Source: Chlorokybus atmophyticus (Eukaryota > Streptophyta > Chlorokybophyceae > Chlorokybales > Chlorokybaceae). Taken from it: DNA of 64,000 nt. The stretch covers positions 754,322 to 818,321 of the forward strand of contig RHPI01002048.1 of NCBI GenBank assembly GCA_009103225.1. The letters run 5' to 3'. A model generated the notes under the pieces. The model did no database searches and was not told where the DNA came from. It saw nothing but the letters and a program-made list of their open reading frames with translations. Every line of letters begins with the position of its first letter. The first letter of the stretch is position 1. The translations under genes were made by a program, and so were the position numbers. Shown here in pieces: positions 38,295-49,234 of the stretch.

Positions 38295-40617
38295 TCAACG
38301 ATAAGCTAACACTGTTGGGGATGGCATTGAACTAGAATGCATCTGCGTAGCACGTGCTTTGATGGCCGTCGCTCGCTGGAAGAACTGTTCTCGCGACATA
38401 CTACGCACAGTCTTCAGATACCAGTCTGGTTCTATACGACCCTGCTGCAAAGCTCTGCAAACGCAGAGAGTCAGCTGAATCTGTAGGGGGTATGCGATAA
38501 AAATCAAGACAGAAGCCCAACCCTTCGCAAGCACAACATACCTGTCAAGTGCATAGACTACATCATCAACCGCCAAATCCTCTGCACAAGCATCCAGCAC
38601 CTGCAACCCAAGCAGTGCAACATGAGCGTGATTGCCATCTCACTGCTTCAGACCCTACTGAAGAACTCGCAATATTCATGCAAGCAACAAGTGCGAATGC
38701 ATATGAGGAGCCAAGCTGGCCAGATAAATACCTGCTTAGAAAGCGGGTCTGCAGGCACAAACACATCATCTACAGCCACATCTTCGGGTCGGCGATCATG
38801 GGCAAGCATCCACATCTCAATGTCTGATGTGCTGGCTTTGAATGACTGAAGGGCCTTTTCAAGCCGTTCCTTCTCAAGCCGCAAGTCTTTGATGCCCTGC
38901 TCCAGCGACGCAGTTCTACTGGCAAGTGTCTGCATATGCAACACAGTACGCTGAGTATACTGCAACTACCAGCGACAGATGTCATGGATGACGCGCACCA
39001 ACTGCCACACCTGCGAACTGCATATGCACAACTTACCTGCTTTGTTTCTGTGATAGATCGCAGCTCGTTGGCCGCCAGCTGTTCCCACTCTTGCAACACA
39101 AGTCGCAGCTTGCGATCCAGGGCAACCACAGCGCGCCTTTTGAAAACTTCTTTGGGGTCCTCTCGAGGTGGTGGCGTAGGCGGCTTGATCTCTGGCCGGG
39201 TGGGTATGGGTATGGAAGGTTGAGCAACTGGTTGGGCACCATAACTGCCTTGTGGCAGAGAAAAGGGTGGCGGATTGGCACCCCAACCTGGAGGATAAGC
39301 CTGCAAGTCATCCCAAGATAGCATCAGTCAGAACCGTTATGGATCCACGTGACCACTGATAGACCATGTGACAATCTACAGCACCACATGGCCTTCAGTG
39401 CAGACAACACCAACGATGGCATGCAGCATTTCAACGCAATGCATAAATAAACACCAAGACTTGATACTCCCAATAAGTGCCTGAACACCCGACCTGCATG
39501 GGTGACTCTACGCGAGCTGAGGTGGAGGCGGAGGGCACAGGTGGTGGGGGAGGCTCTGGTCGCGGCATCGGGTAAGCAACATATGGTGGTGGGGGAGGCG
39601 GTGGTGTGCTTGGCTGCGGTTGTTGCATAGTAGGTCGTGCAAATAGTGGCGGGTCCTATTGCAAGCAAGCGCGGCTATCAACTAGCCAGACACACCACTG
39701 ATCACTGGCCATGCACCTGCATTGCAAGCTTCCTACCTGTCCAAACATAATTGACAACATGTGCCCAAGATCCAGGAGGTTGCTGCGTGGCGCCATCCAT
39801 TCTCTCAGGTAGGGCACATTACAACAAACACCACTGGCATCGACAAAGCTGTGACGCGGCTTGATGGTCATGTCAGGGGTGGGAGTGACAAACACCTAGG
39901 AGACAATGTTGTTGATTACACATATTGGTGAAATAACTCCCTAACATGTACTTAAACTGTGATTTTGCATGGCACAGATACCTACCAATGGTGGAATGCG
40001 AGGAAAGCCCTCGGGTAGCCAGAACACAATCGGCACGTTGTACTTCACGTTGTGGTAGTACATCGGGACAGTGCCCTCAGCCTGAAGTGCATGCAACATG
40101 AGAATGGTCAGGGGACGCCAGTGCATGTCAACCACGGCTACGCTATGCGTAGGTGCAACATGCACGCATGTGTTGAGGTAACACATGCTGCCGCATGCAC
40201 CGTCCTTACCACAAGTGTAAGTATTAGAATCAACATTAAGCATCACTCAAGCCCCACCAAACCAACCTACCCACCACAACGAGTGCAATTTCGAAGTCAC
40301 AACAGAGGCAACCAAAGCAGCGGTTCGCCATACAAATTCAAGCTTAAGTATTACCATATTTTTACAAAGGCGACACTTGCCACGTCAACGACAGCACTAC
40401 TTCAAGCATGCTTTACCTTGAGAAGAAGCTGTTGACGGCCATCATTGGACACAAACACTCCGGTTCTAAGGGACAACCCAGGGAACTCAGCGATGGTGTC
40501 CAGCAGCTGCTGGCGCACAGCGTACTTGTCCCTGGCCTCGTAGGGCAGGGCGGCGGCGCCAGTGGCGGAGAGCGCGCTGTTCAGAAACGACGCCGCCAAT
40601 CCCCCGACGTCCGCCAT
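38295..40617 (-). CDS. TSG101: ESCRT-I subunit TSG101/VPS23 (UEV domain protein)
   Basis: Eight exons, all in phase, give 432 residues: 40617-40417, 40081-39986, 39895-39737, 39655-39494, 39300-39037, 38929-38732, 38600-38542 and 38454-38295. Exons 1-3 form the UEV domain, a ubiquitin-conjugating-like fold without the catalytic cysteine (YHNVKYNVPIVFWLPEGFPR, PTPDMTIKPRHSFVD, PYLREW). A Pro-rich linker follows (PPPPPPPYVAYP, RPEPPPPPVP), then a coiled coil (LEQGIKDLRLEKERLEKALQ) and the C-terminal steadiness box (EDLAVDDVVYALDRALQQGRI, YLKTVRSMSREQFFQRA). The protein binds ubiquitinated cargo and assembles with VPS28 and VPS37 on endosomes. The start MADVGG directly precedes the UEV helix. 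It is divergent with IMMP2L. Confidence 0.96.
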
Positions 40618-41269
40618 GCGCCTGCCCGCCGCCTGCAAGCCCTGCAGCGCCAGAGCGGCTGCCGCCAACAACCCCGCAAGCAGCCCCAAGGACACCCAAC
40701 CTCCGCCGCCGCCGCCGCCTCCTACTTTGCAAGGCATCCAGCGCAAGGCATCAAGCCGCAGCAATAACCGCCCTGACACTGCAGTAAGACCAACACGGCA
40801 ACAACACCGATCACCAGGACGACAACCAGGATAACCACGGCGACGCCAACGAGCTGGATTAGGGTTTGCTAAAGTGCTGCCATGTGGCAATTAACTCAAC
40901 AGCCTTAACTCCACCGTCAAGCGTGCTGAATGTCTTAACAATTACGTTAAGCCTTGTAGACGTTAAGACATTAGGATGGTCGGAAGTTAAGACCTTCTGA
41001 ATGTCATGAAGGCTAGGGCTAGTGTGGCATTTGAGAAAGCAGTGCTCTCTGCGAATTTGCGGCGGCGGCGGCGGCGGTTGTGGCGGACCACGACGCTGGT
41101 GGTGTGTTGGCAGGAAGAGCCGACTGTTGTGGTGACGAGTATGTTGCTATGCATGGTGGTAGTTCTTGCATACTGCGAGTAGTAGGCCTGTCCAGCTGGT
41201 TGCTGACAAGGTGAGGTGCGGGAGGGTTGGACGAACAGCCGGACACTGCGTGTAACATGTGTGTCCGCT
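40618..41269. promoter_or_regulatory. Divergent promoter, TSG101/IMMP2L, with inverted repeat
   Basis: AATGTCTTAAC (40929-40939) and GTTAAGACATT (40962-40972) form a perfect 11-bp inverted repeat, and further GTTAAG/CTTAAC words lie on both sides (40900-40998). This is close to mid-way between the two start codons. A GCN-triplet run (41057-41076) lies in the probable IMMP2L leader. Confidence 0.4.
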
Positions 41270-42409
41270 ATGGCCTGGAGCTTTGTCAAGCGCATGGCTT
41301 TTCTCACGCCCATATGCATGTTTTTGAACGACACCGTGGCATCCATGAAGGTGAGCGAACATGCGCGCCATTGTGCTGAACGGGTGTACATTGACTCGCA
41401 GCTTGCAATATGAAAACTATGCCACATAGCATGTTTCATGCGCCGTTTTGGCTCTGTTGAGCTTTTGCAACCAACAGCAGTTGTACAAAAGCTATTTGGT
41501 TGGCAATCCTTCTGTTGTGCGTGCGCATGTTTTGGTGCTGCCTCAATTGCTTGTCGACCAGTCTTCGAGGTATTGCTTGTTTGCTTCGTGTACCTGAATG
41601 TCAAGGCATTCCCACATGTGTTGAAGCACAGTCTGCACCATAGGTTTTAAGGTTGTTTAAGCGTTACTTGTATCTGAGGCTGTGCACCTTCTCTCTCTTG
41701 CCTAATACACAAGCGCTCTGCAGGGTATTACAGGTCGCAGCATGCAACCAACACTGAATCCTCCAGATGCTCAGCAGCCTGATCGCGTGCTGCTGGAGCG
41801 GTTATCGGCACGCGCTTGCCAGTACAGACGCGGGGATGTGATTGTGCTCAGGTATGCAATAGATCAGTACTTGGTCGAGGTTGCTGGCTTTGGCAAGGTG
41901 CGGACTTGCTCGCAGAAAGTCACCGCCTGCTGCTGTAGCAGTACATCATCTCTGACTGCTGTTTCGACTGCTTCAGGTCGCCTGAAGAGCCACACTTGAC
42001 ACTCGTCAAGCGCATGATTGCACTGGAAGGCGACTGGGTGACGCTGCCAGGCAGGGGTGATATCGAGCAAGTGCCAAAAGGCCATTGCTGGGTTGAAGGA
42101 GACAATGCTGCAAACAGCTCAGATTCAAATCATTATGGACCGGTGAGGACACGTCAGAGGGCCTGCAAGACATTTGATTGCATGCGCTACACTTGCAAGT
42201 CAAGGTTTAAGTTGAACACTTGCTTGTAAGCATGACGTGAAAGCATTTGCTGACATCCACCTGTACGCTAGGTGCCATTGGCGCTGATCGAGGGTCGAGT
42301 GACGCACATCATTTGGCCTTTGGATCGGATTGGCAGGATCGAAAGTAAGGTGCCTGAGGGGCGCGTATTGGTTCAAAGTAATACGCGCACCTGGCATAGA
42401 CGATATTGA
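41270..42409 (+). CDS. IMMP2L: Mitochondrial inner membrane protease subunit 2
   Basis: Four exons, 41270-41350, 41724-41851, 41977-42142 and 42272-42409, encode 170 residues (human 175). It is a signal peptidase I-family (S26) serine protease. The catalytic Ser lies in [10 protein letters not shown] and the catalytic Lys in [21 protein letters not shown] and [15 protein letters not shown] are the other conserved boxes. The N-terminal helix ([20 protein letters not shown]) anchors the enzyme in the inner membrane, with the active site in the intermembrane space. It removes sorting signals from proteins such as cytochrome c1 in yeast. The start ATG at 41270 puts MAWSFVKR at the N-terminus, as in homologues. 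Confidence 0.94.
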
Positions 42410-43821
42410 TGCACAACTGTCAAGGTATACGCATGTGCACATAGCTACCACTCACTCACAGTCACATAGGACTGCTTTGTTGTGCAGTACGTAACTACTA
42501 CTTTAAGGGGTAGCCATAGTTACGCAGCTGTCACAGCACTCTTGTACATACAGATTGCTTAGCCATTACGACTATTCAGGCTTTACCGCTAACGCACCAG
42601 AGGTTGTGTAATGATGAAGGTACAACAATATGCGAATCACAATGTTGTCTGCCATTCAGGACGTTTGCCAATCCTGATTTGGAATCAACTGCATGACACA
42701 TGCAAGTGTGCAGCAGACCATAGTGTGGCATGTGCACACAGAGCCCGTGTGGGCAGGTAATGCACTACTCATATGTATGTATGCAGATCTAACGGGGAGG
42801 TCTAGACTAGTGTAGCGTAGTGAGGTTGGAACAAACAGTGTGTATAGCCCGGAGGTTGTGTTAGCGTAGTGAGGTTGGAACAAACAGTGTGTACAAAAGA
42901 TGCAAGCTGCATCACGCGCATGCACAGCACACAGCATGCATAGCAAACACCCACATACTCACTCAGCACACCGCATTTATGTTTACACTTCACACCACCG
43001 GGCTATCTACTCTCCTACGTACTTACTACTATTACCCCGTTAGACCACATGCAGCGCATGCATGGCAAATGACAGTCACAGTTTTTACCTGCACGCATTT
43101 GCAGCTAGTTTGTATAGCCCGGAGGTTGTGTTACAATGTGCTTGCATGCTGTTTGGCATGCTGTATGTGATGTCATGCATGTCTACAACTACTGGCAGCA
43201 TATCCTGTACAAAGCGATCCACCAGTGCAATATGATTGCATGCAGGCTGTGCTATGGCTTGAGCCTCGTGTACATACAATGTGGCGTATGTATGCTTATG
43301 CAAAGAACATGCAAGTGTAGGCAACATGCAGCATGCAAGCAGTCATTGTTGTTCAAGAATCTACAACCGGGGTAACCTGTTCTAACTTCACTACCAACGC
43401 TACTTACACCACCACCCCGTTAGACATGCAAGCATGTATAATATCTGCGAATTACCTGTACAATATACAAGTCTGCAGCAAGTGCGCATGTAAAAAACAG
43501 GCCTTGAGCATGTGTGATACAGCCCCGTACAAACAGTGTACACCAGAGAGCAGCACGGGGCTTGCGGAACTTGCTGCACGGGCTGTGTTCCCATCTACTA
43601 GCCTAACACTGGCCTGGCCATGCCTCCAACCATGCGCAAGTAACTTACGGTACGACCTGGTGTGCTAGGCCAATGTGATGTAGCTGTGTGTACATGCGCT
43701 AACAGGGCTGCGACATGTCACATCATGATGGGGATATAGAATACATAATGAGGGCAGACTCACACGCTGCACGCCGCTGAAATCTAACACTAACGCTGCA
43801 ATTGCCCTGCCTTCAACTACC
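42410..43821. repeat. Repeat-rich intergenic region (IMMP2L / SAS-6 3' ends)
   Basis: A 31-bp unit (AGCGTAGTGAGGTTGGAACA and 11 more bases) occurs twice in tandem (about 42814-42844 and 42863-42893). The linking piece TGTATAGCCCGGAGGTTGTG recurs at 43111-43133. TCTAACGGGG (42788) is inverted relative to CCCCGTTAGA at 43035 and again at 43415. The set looks like a non-coding mobile element with internal duplications bounded by a 10-bp inverted motif. No coding frame with family resemblance was seen. Confidence 0.6.
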
Positions 43822-46800
43822 TTATCCTTTGGTGGCTACAGTTGACAAACTGGGCAGGGTGGCAGACGCAGCATTCGCTATACTGCTGGTCAAGGTGGTG
43901 AGACCCCCGGTGGTGGTTGATATCGATGCGGCTCCGGCCGGTCCCATCCCGGCGGACAGGCCAGAAGGTTGATACCTGGGTACAGACCACGATCCAGTTG
44001 TTGTTGTGCTTTCGTACGCAGGCCTCGTGTCTGTTGCCGAGCTGAGGGAGGTGCCATGCGGGCGATACTGCACAGTAGGCATGGTGGAGGTTGGCGGGTG
44101 GGGCCTGTAGGTTGGGGTGAATGTGGCGGTGGCCGGCAAGGGTTGGTGGTAGGATGTTGATGTTGCGGGTGTCGCAGTCGATGGTTGTGGCGTACTCGTT
44201 GTGACCCCCGGTGGTCGAGTGCTCGACGCGGGGACCCGCGCAGAGCTTGACATCGTAGACCTCAGTCGGTTTAGCTGTGCTTCGTTAACCTGAGTGTTTA
44301 GCCACCTGCACAACCAAATAGTGAGCTTCAAGTAGGGAGCAACCTCATATTGTGGGTAATCCTGAAACAGTATACATGTACTTCTGCTTATGCACTTACT
44401 GTATCATCTGCTCATTGTTCTGTTGCAGCTTCTTAGCTTCCTCTAGCTTGGCATTGAGGTCATCCACCTGCATGCGCTTTCGTTAATTACTGCTAGGCAC
44501 ATTGAAGCAAACCAGAAAGCACATGTTGTTATATTATGCTCAGCAACAACCAAGACAGTGCATTGCATATAAGCACCTTCGCCCTGAGAGAGTCATTGTC
44601 AGCCAATCTTAAATCCAGCTCCTGCTTCAGGCGGGATGCGTCAAGCGCAGCCTTGTCAATCACTGCTTGGCGCTCATTGAGCAGATGCTCTTGCTGAGCG
44701 ATGACTGCCGTCTTGAGCTTCAGCTTGGACTTGTTCGCACGCAGATCCGCCTGCCAAAGGCATTGTCTCTCCAACTTAAACCAGATCAAGCGAAACCAAC
44801 AACAGGCCAAAACAACACACAACAAGACTAAGACCCACCTGAAGCCGTTCAATAATCTGGTTGCCTTTTGCGACCTCTGCAGCGGTGGCTGCTGCGCGCT
44901 CGCCCTCGCGTTGTGCTGCGGCCCGGCTTTCCGACAATGTCGCCTCAAGGGACTCGCGGTGTCTGCGCATGGCTTCAAGCTGGGCAGTCAGGTTTGAGAT
45001 CAACTCGTCCTTGTCATGCACCTGAAAACACAAGTGTCAGACACCAGCACTGGGCCTTGTGACCAGCTGTACTCTGGCAAGTTCTGGCATCAGGCGACGG
45101 TGCAACATCATCAGGTGACGGTACTGCACTTGACCTGCTGCTCCAATGCTGATCGTCGTATAAGGTGCTCGTTGAGAGCGCGGCCAGTCTCATGGCGCTG
45201 CCCATCCAAACCAAGATTATCACTACGCAGCTTGGCGACTTCCTGCACATACAGAGGCACATGAGTTCACCATCAGTCTAGTTACAGGAATACGGGTATG
45301 TGAGGGAAGGCATGGGACTACAAGGCTTGCTGTCCCATGGCTTGTTACAGTTACCTCTCGGTTTGCAGCAAGATCGGTTTCAGCTGTACGAAGCTTGGCT
45401 GACAACTCAGATATCTTGGCGTCTTGCACATACTTGGACTCTTGCAATGCCCGCACCTGTGCCACAGGCGAGTGTTGCCAATGCACGCATCGCTGACAAC
45501 TTAGCACATGAAGATGCGTGTTGCACGACACAGCATTGATTGCCTGGCCATAGTACCTGCGCATCAAGGCTTGCAGCTTTTGACTGCACAGCGCTTGCTT
45601 CCGCTCTCAACCGTTGCTCAAGTTCAGCCCGCGCGCGTTCCGCCGTCTCACGCAACTCAGCAGCATGTTGCAGTGCCTGATGCAGGGAGAACAAGTACAT
45701 AAGTCATGGTAGCACGCATCATCAGACCTATGTACTTGCATTATGGCATCATTAACCAGTATCACCCCAGCCTTACCTTTTCCCTTGCCTCTGCCAACTC
45801 CACCACATGCAGCGACTTTAGCTCGCTTGCTGTCCGACTGCTAGCTTCCCGCAACTCGCCAAACTCCCTATGGATGTCCACAATAAGTGACCTGCCTTTC
45901 GTCGCCATGATGACATGTAGTGAAGCTGTTGGCACTCACCGTTCAATGCGCGCGCATTCTGCACGTGTTGACTCCAAAGACTGCTGCGTGCGTGCAAGGT
46001 TGGACCTGAGCTCCTGGCTTGTGGACTGCAAAGCACCGGTAGTGAGCACCCAGAGCGCACAGCAGATATTCTCAACAGTGAATTTATCTCACCTTCACTT
46101 CATTGAGCCGCCCCGCAAGGTATTGCTTGATGGCATGGTCTGTGCCTGGCTGAAAAAGCAGCGCAATATGGCAAAGGTGCTTGAACTGGTTCGTTTCAAC
46201 TATGCTCAGGGTGGATTCCCCTGGCCTGGTCGCAAGGACTGCAAGAAACCTGCACAGCATTGGTGTTACGACACTACGGTGCACAGCCCTAATGAATGGG
46301 TTGTATTAAATCATGCAAATTGCAAGCAAAAGCAAAGCGGCTCAACGTGAGGACGCACCGCGGCGGTTTATGTGCTTGGGGCACGTTGATACAAAGCTGA
46401 AGAAGTTCAACAAACTTTGATGGAAAAGTGGTGAAGTCAACAAGAATGCTCTGCTCTGCCTTCAATGTCTGAAAATCCTCCTCCCCAACTTCAAGCGTGT
46501 GCAGAAAAAACGCGTCTGCTTCGTTGGTTATGCGCACTCTCAAGGCCTGAAAGGGAGGGGGTGTATGTAGGTTTGCATCAGAGTCCAGAGAGTGCATCAC
46601 GCTGCAACTGCTTTAGCGACCACAGCACACACCAAGCGCGCGCACAGTTTGCCTGCGTGCTAGTTAGCAAGCAGGCAATGTGTGCGCCGCGCACACATTG
46701 CCTGCACAGTGCGCGCACTTGGTGTGTGCTGTAGTCATTGTTAATCCGGATAATACAACGATAGTGTTAACAAGCGAGTGATACAGACTGCATACAGAGT

Positions 46801-47011
46801 GAGTGCAGGAAGGCAGATTTGAGGACTCCAGCTAGGCAACAGAGGCTGATGTACAGTTGTGTATACTCACCTTCAAATTGGGACTGGCGGACGATTGCCC
46901 AACCGCAATCCTGACGGTCAGTTCTTCAAGGCGGTCCTCACAGCCAACCCGCGTGACCTGCACCTGAACGTTACCCTCAAACACCACGCTGTCCACCTTT
47001 CCCTTGTCCAT
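43822..47011 (-). CDS. SAS6: SAS-6 centriolar cartwheel protein
   Basis: Twelve exons, all in phase, give 633 residues: 47011-46871, 46546-46359, 46249-46093, 46025-45940, 45867-45777, 45676-45557, 45456-45355, 45242-45135, 45021-44839, 44750-44577, 44467-44400 and 44305-43822. Residues 1-160 form the globular head (LRVRITNEADAFFL, EEDFQTLKAEQSILVDF, FPSKFVELLQLC, IVETNQFKHLCHIAL, IKQYLAGRL). A long coiled coil follows to about residue 470, ending in the conserved QWLNTQVNEAQLNRL. The last 140 residues are Ser/Thr/Pro-rich and probably disordered. SAS-6 dimers form the nine-fold cartwheel that templates centrioles (Bld12p in Chlamydomonas). The gene shares a 433-bp promoter with BBIP1. Its first intron carries a foldback element. 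Confidence 0.96.
46618..46736. mobile_element. Foldback MITE-like element in SAS-6 intron 1
   Basis: Outer inverted repeats match at 18 of 19 positions (GACCACAGCACACACCAAG at 46618 against CTTGGTGTGTGCTGTAGTC ending 46736). Inside lies a second near-perfect palindrome (GCAGGCAATGTGTGCG to its complement ending about 46715) and a third small hairpin (TTGCCTGC to GCAGGCAA). The whole 119-bp unit is non-coding and lies within the first intron of SAS-6. Confidence 0.75.
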
Positions 47012-47444
47012 GCCCAGCGCCGCCACCGCCGCCGCCTCAAACCCTACTCAAACACCCATGCATCCTAACTCTCCGACCAGCAGTCCGCAGAGGTCAGCAA
47101 CAACCACGCCACAATGTCACTGTCTCCACCCACGTCAGTGTCTCCTTTCCACATACACACACACACCCTCCTCCGCACCCAGGGCTCCCGCCACGTGGCA
47201 AACGCTGACCACCTGTGTCCCCGCCGCTGCCGCGGATGCCAGACACAAGTATTTCCGCCATCAATCCCAAAATTCAAATCAAACTGCAAACTTGCCCTGA
47301 TTTCGCGCGGCAATCGCGACTCGGATCCAAGCAGTCTGGTTTGAGCGTGTGCCACGCTGATTCGAATCGGTTTGTTGTGTGCGGCAGCAGCGGCAGGGAG
47401 GTCAGTGTGGGCGGGGGCGGAGGGCGCAAAGTGGTTGTCGCCTC
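47012..47444. promoter_or_regulatory. Shared SAS-6 / BBIP1 divergent promoter
   Basis: This 433-bp interval lies between the start codons of two ciliary/centriolar genes. TTTCGCGC (47301-47308) fits the E2F core TTTSSCGC. A short ACAC tract (47154-47164) and a CACGTG box (47191) are also present. No other gene fits in the interval. Joint control is inference. Confidence 0.45.
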
Positions 47445-47897
47445 ATGGCGTCACAGAAGGGCAAGGTGGGTGGTGTGATGCTGTTGGTATGCTACATTGT
47501 GAATTAGTGTATAACTGATGCTTGGGTCTCAGTTGCACGAGGTGTTGCCTAAGGCTGGCTTGGTCTACTCTGAGAAGGGCAACTTCAGCGAGGTAAGGGT
47601 GGCACTTAGGCAGCCCAGTGGCACTTGCGCGTTGCTACCGTTACACTTAGACACGATGAGTTCAACATATGCTTCGTGGAAATGTGCAAGGCGCTCGCTC
47701 TCGCTGAGCTTGCTTCATTGTATTGCGTGCTCAACGCTTACAACAGCAGTTGCTCCCGTGCATGGCAGGTCCTGTGCAAGCCCCGGCTCATGCCACTCAA
47801 GTCAGTGACGCTGGAGCGGTTGGAGGAGATGGAGAAGGCGGCAACGGCGTACGCAGCACAACAACAAGAGCTCAACAGCTTCTCTTCACGACAGTGA
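47445..47897 (+). CDS. BBIP1: BBSome-interacting protein 1 (BBIP10/BBS18)
   Basis: Three exons, 47445-47465 (only 7 codons), 47533-47592 and 47769-47897, encode 69 residues. LHEVLPKAGLVYSEKG and VLCKPRLMPLKSVTLERLEE align without gaps to human BBIP1 over its conserved core, followed by a short helix (AATAYAAQQQELN). BBIP1 is the smallest BBSome subunit; the BBSome carries membrane cargo out of and along cilia. The tiny first exon makes the gene easy to miss. It is divergent with SAS-6 and lies 1.3 kb upstream of ORC1. Confidence 0.9.
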
Positions 47898-49234
47898 CGC
47901 AGTGTTGGTCCAATCCTGAAATTAGCATTGGCACAACTACTCTAACGTGCACAGGCAGAGACAGTGAATCGACTGAGTGTAAAGCAAGCAACACATTCAA
48001 AGACCGCCGCGACCATTCACAACAACCACAACCACAGCTACAACCACAACCACAACACTAGGTAGGCGAGTGCGCAGCAGGGAGCTGGGGCGCAGAGGCT
48101 GAGGGGTTGGGTACGAGCAGCAAAAAGGTTAGCATTAGATAAGAACGGCAGGAGCAGCAGTGCGAGCAAGATAGTAGCAGCGCATACAGCATTGACACAT
48201 CCAGCATTGGGAGTGGTAGAACTGAACAGGCGCTGCACTGGCCTTGAAAGTTGGCACACGGTGACGGAAGTGAATTATTAGTTTGTGCAATTCGCACGTT
48301 TTGCAGTTGACCCGGTCTGCAATACAGCTGCACTGGATATTGCAGCATTTACCACGTTGTTTGATGTATGATCGAAGATTTGCACGCCAGCTATATGCAA
48401 CAATGAAAAGCATACATGCTCAGTCGCCTCATAGTGCTGTACGGTTATAATCATGAGCCATTGCACCCAAGCAAAGCGCAACTTTTCTCTATTTGCACTA
48501 AAGCTGCAACTTCATGTTTTCATCAACATTATAATTGTTTTCGTTGTATAATTGCGTTTTATTCATTTGCATTGAGCTTGCAACTTCGCCCTTATCATCG
48601 TTCACCACAAAGTATATATGTAAACAACTTGCATCACCAATTTTGCGTTAAGCATGCCCGCATGCATATGAGTTTCATATATCGCATATAGCAATACACT
48701 TACATGCGGTGCATAAGCGATGCATTGTGCACCCCATAAGTCGGTCAACACATGGTGTTGCATCGTGCATTGAGCAAAAGCGTCATGATACTTTTTTGTC
48801 CGTATACGGAGACCATAATTGATATGCACAACAACTACCACTGAAAAAACTGGATGAAAAATACAACCTTGGAAAATATGGTTAACAATGTTAATGGAGA
48901 ATGATATATGGGTAATGATTTCGTGACGACGATGATAGAAATATTTGCTTGCAGAATTTCGCAATGCAGATACAATTCCTCGCTACACTTGAGATTCTGA
49001 AGATTGTGTGGTAGTTTTAGGACAACACCACAAAAGTCTTGAGTTTGGCTCTGCATTATGTGAAACCAGCGACGTACCAGGGTGCCTTATTCAGGCCTCC
49101 TGAAACCTTACATGAGTTGCAGTCCTACAACGAAGGCAGACTGCCACCTGTGCCTAAATCTGGCGGGAAAGTTGCATGCACACTCGGGGGCAGGCGGCGG
49201 GGACGCTGGCGTCGCCTACCAGGGTGTCGCTGAC
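47898..49234. other. Intergenic region, partly AT-rich, upstream of ORC1
   Basis: After the BBIP1 3' sequence, about 48360-49060 is AT-rich and without credible coding frames. The last 170 bp form the ORC1 promoter region. CAACCACAACCACA repeats lie at 48019-48057. Confidence 0.55.
49162..49170 (-). promoter_or_regulatory. E2F-type site upstream of ORC1
   Basis: The minus strand reads TTTCCCGCC, an exact match to the E2F/DP consensus TTTSSCGC, 64 bp before the ORC1 start codon. ORC1 is an E2F target in animals and plants, so position and gene agree. Binding has not been shown here. Confidence 0.6.

Noticed and set aside
41006-41170. An ATG-initiated frame with an Arg run (MKARASVAFEKAV) upstream of IMMP2L
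   Set aside because: It ends in stops without joining the IMMP2L exons, and the ATG at 41270 gives the N-terminus expected from homologues. Treated as leader sequence.
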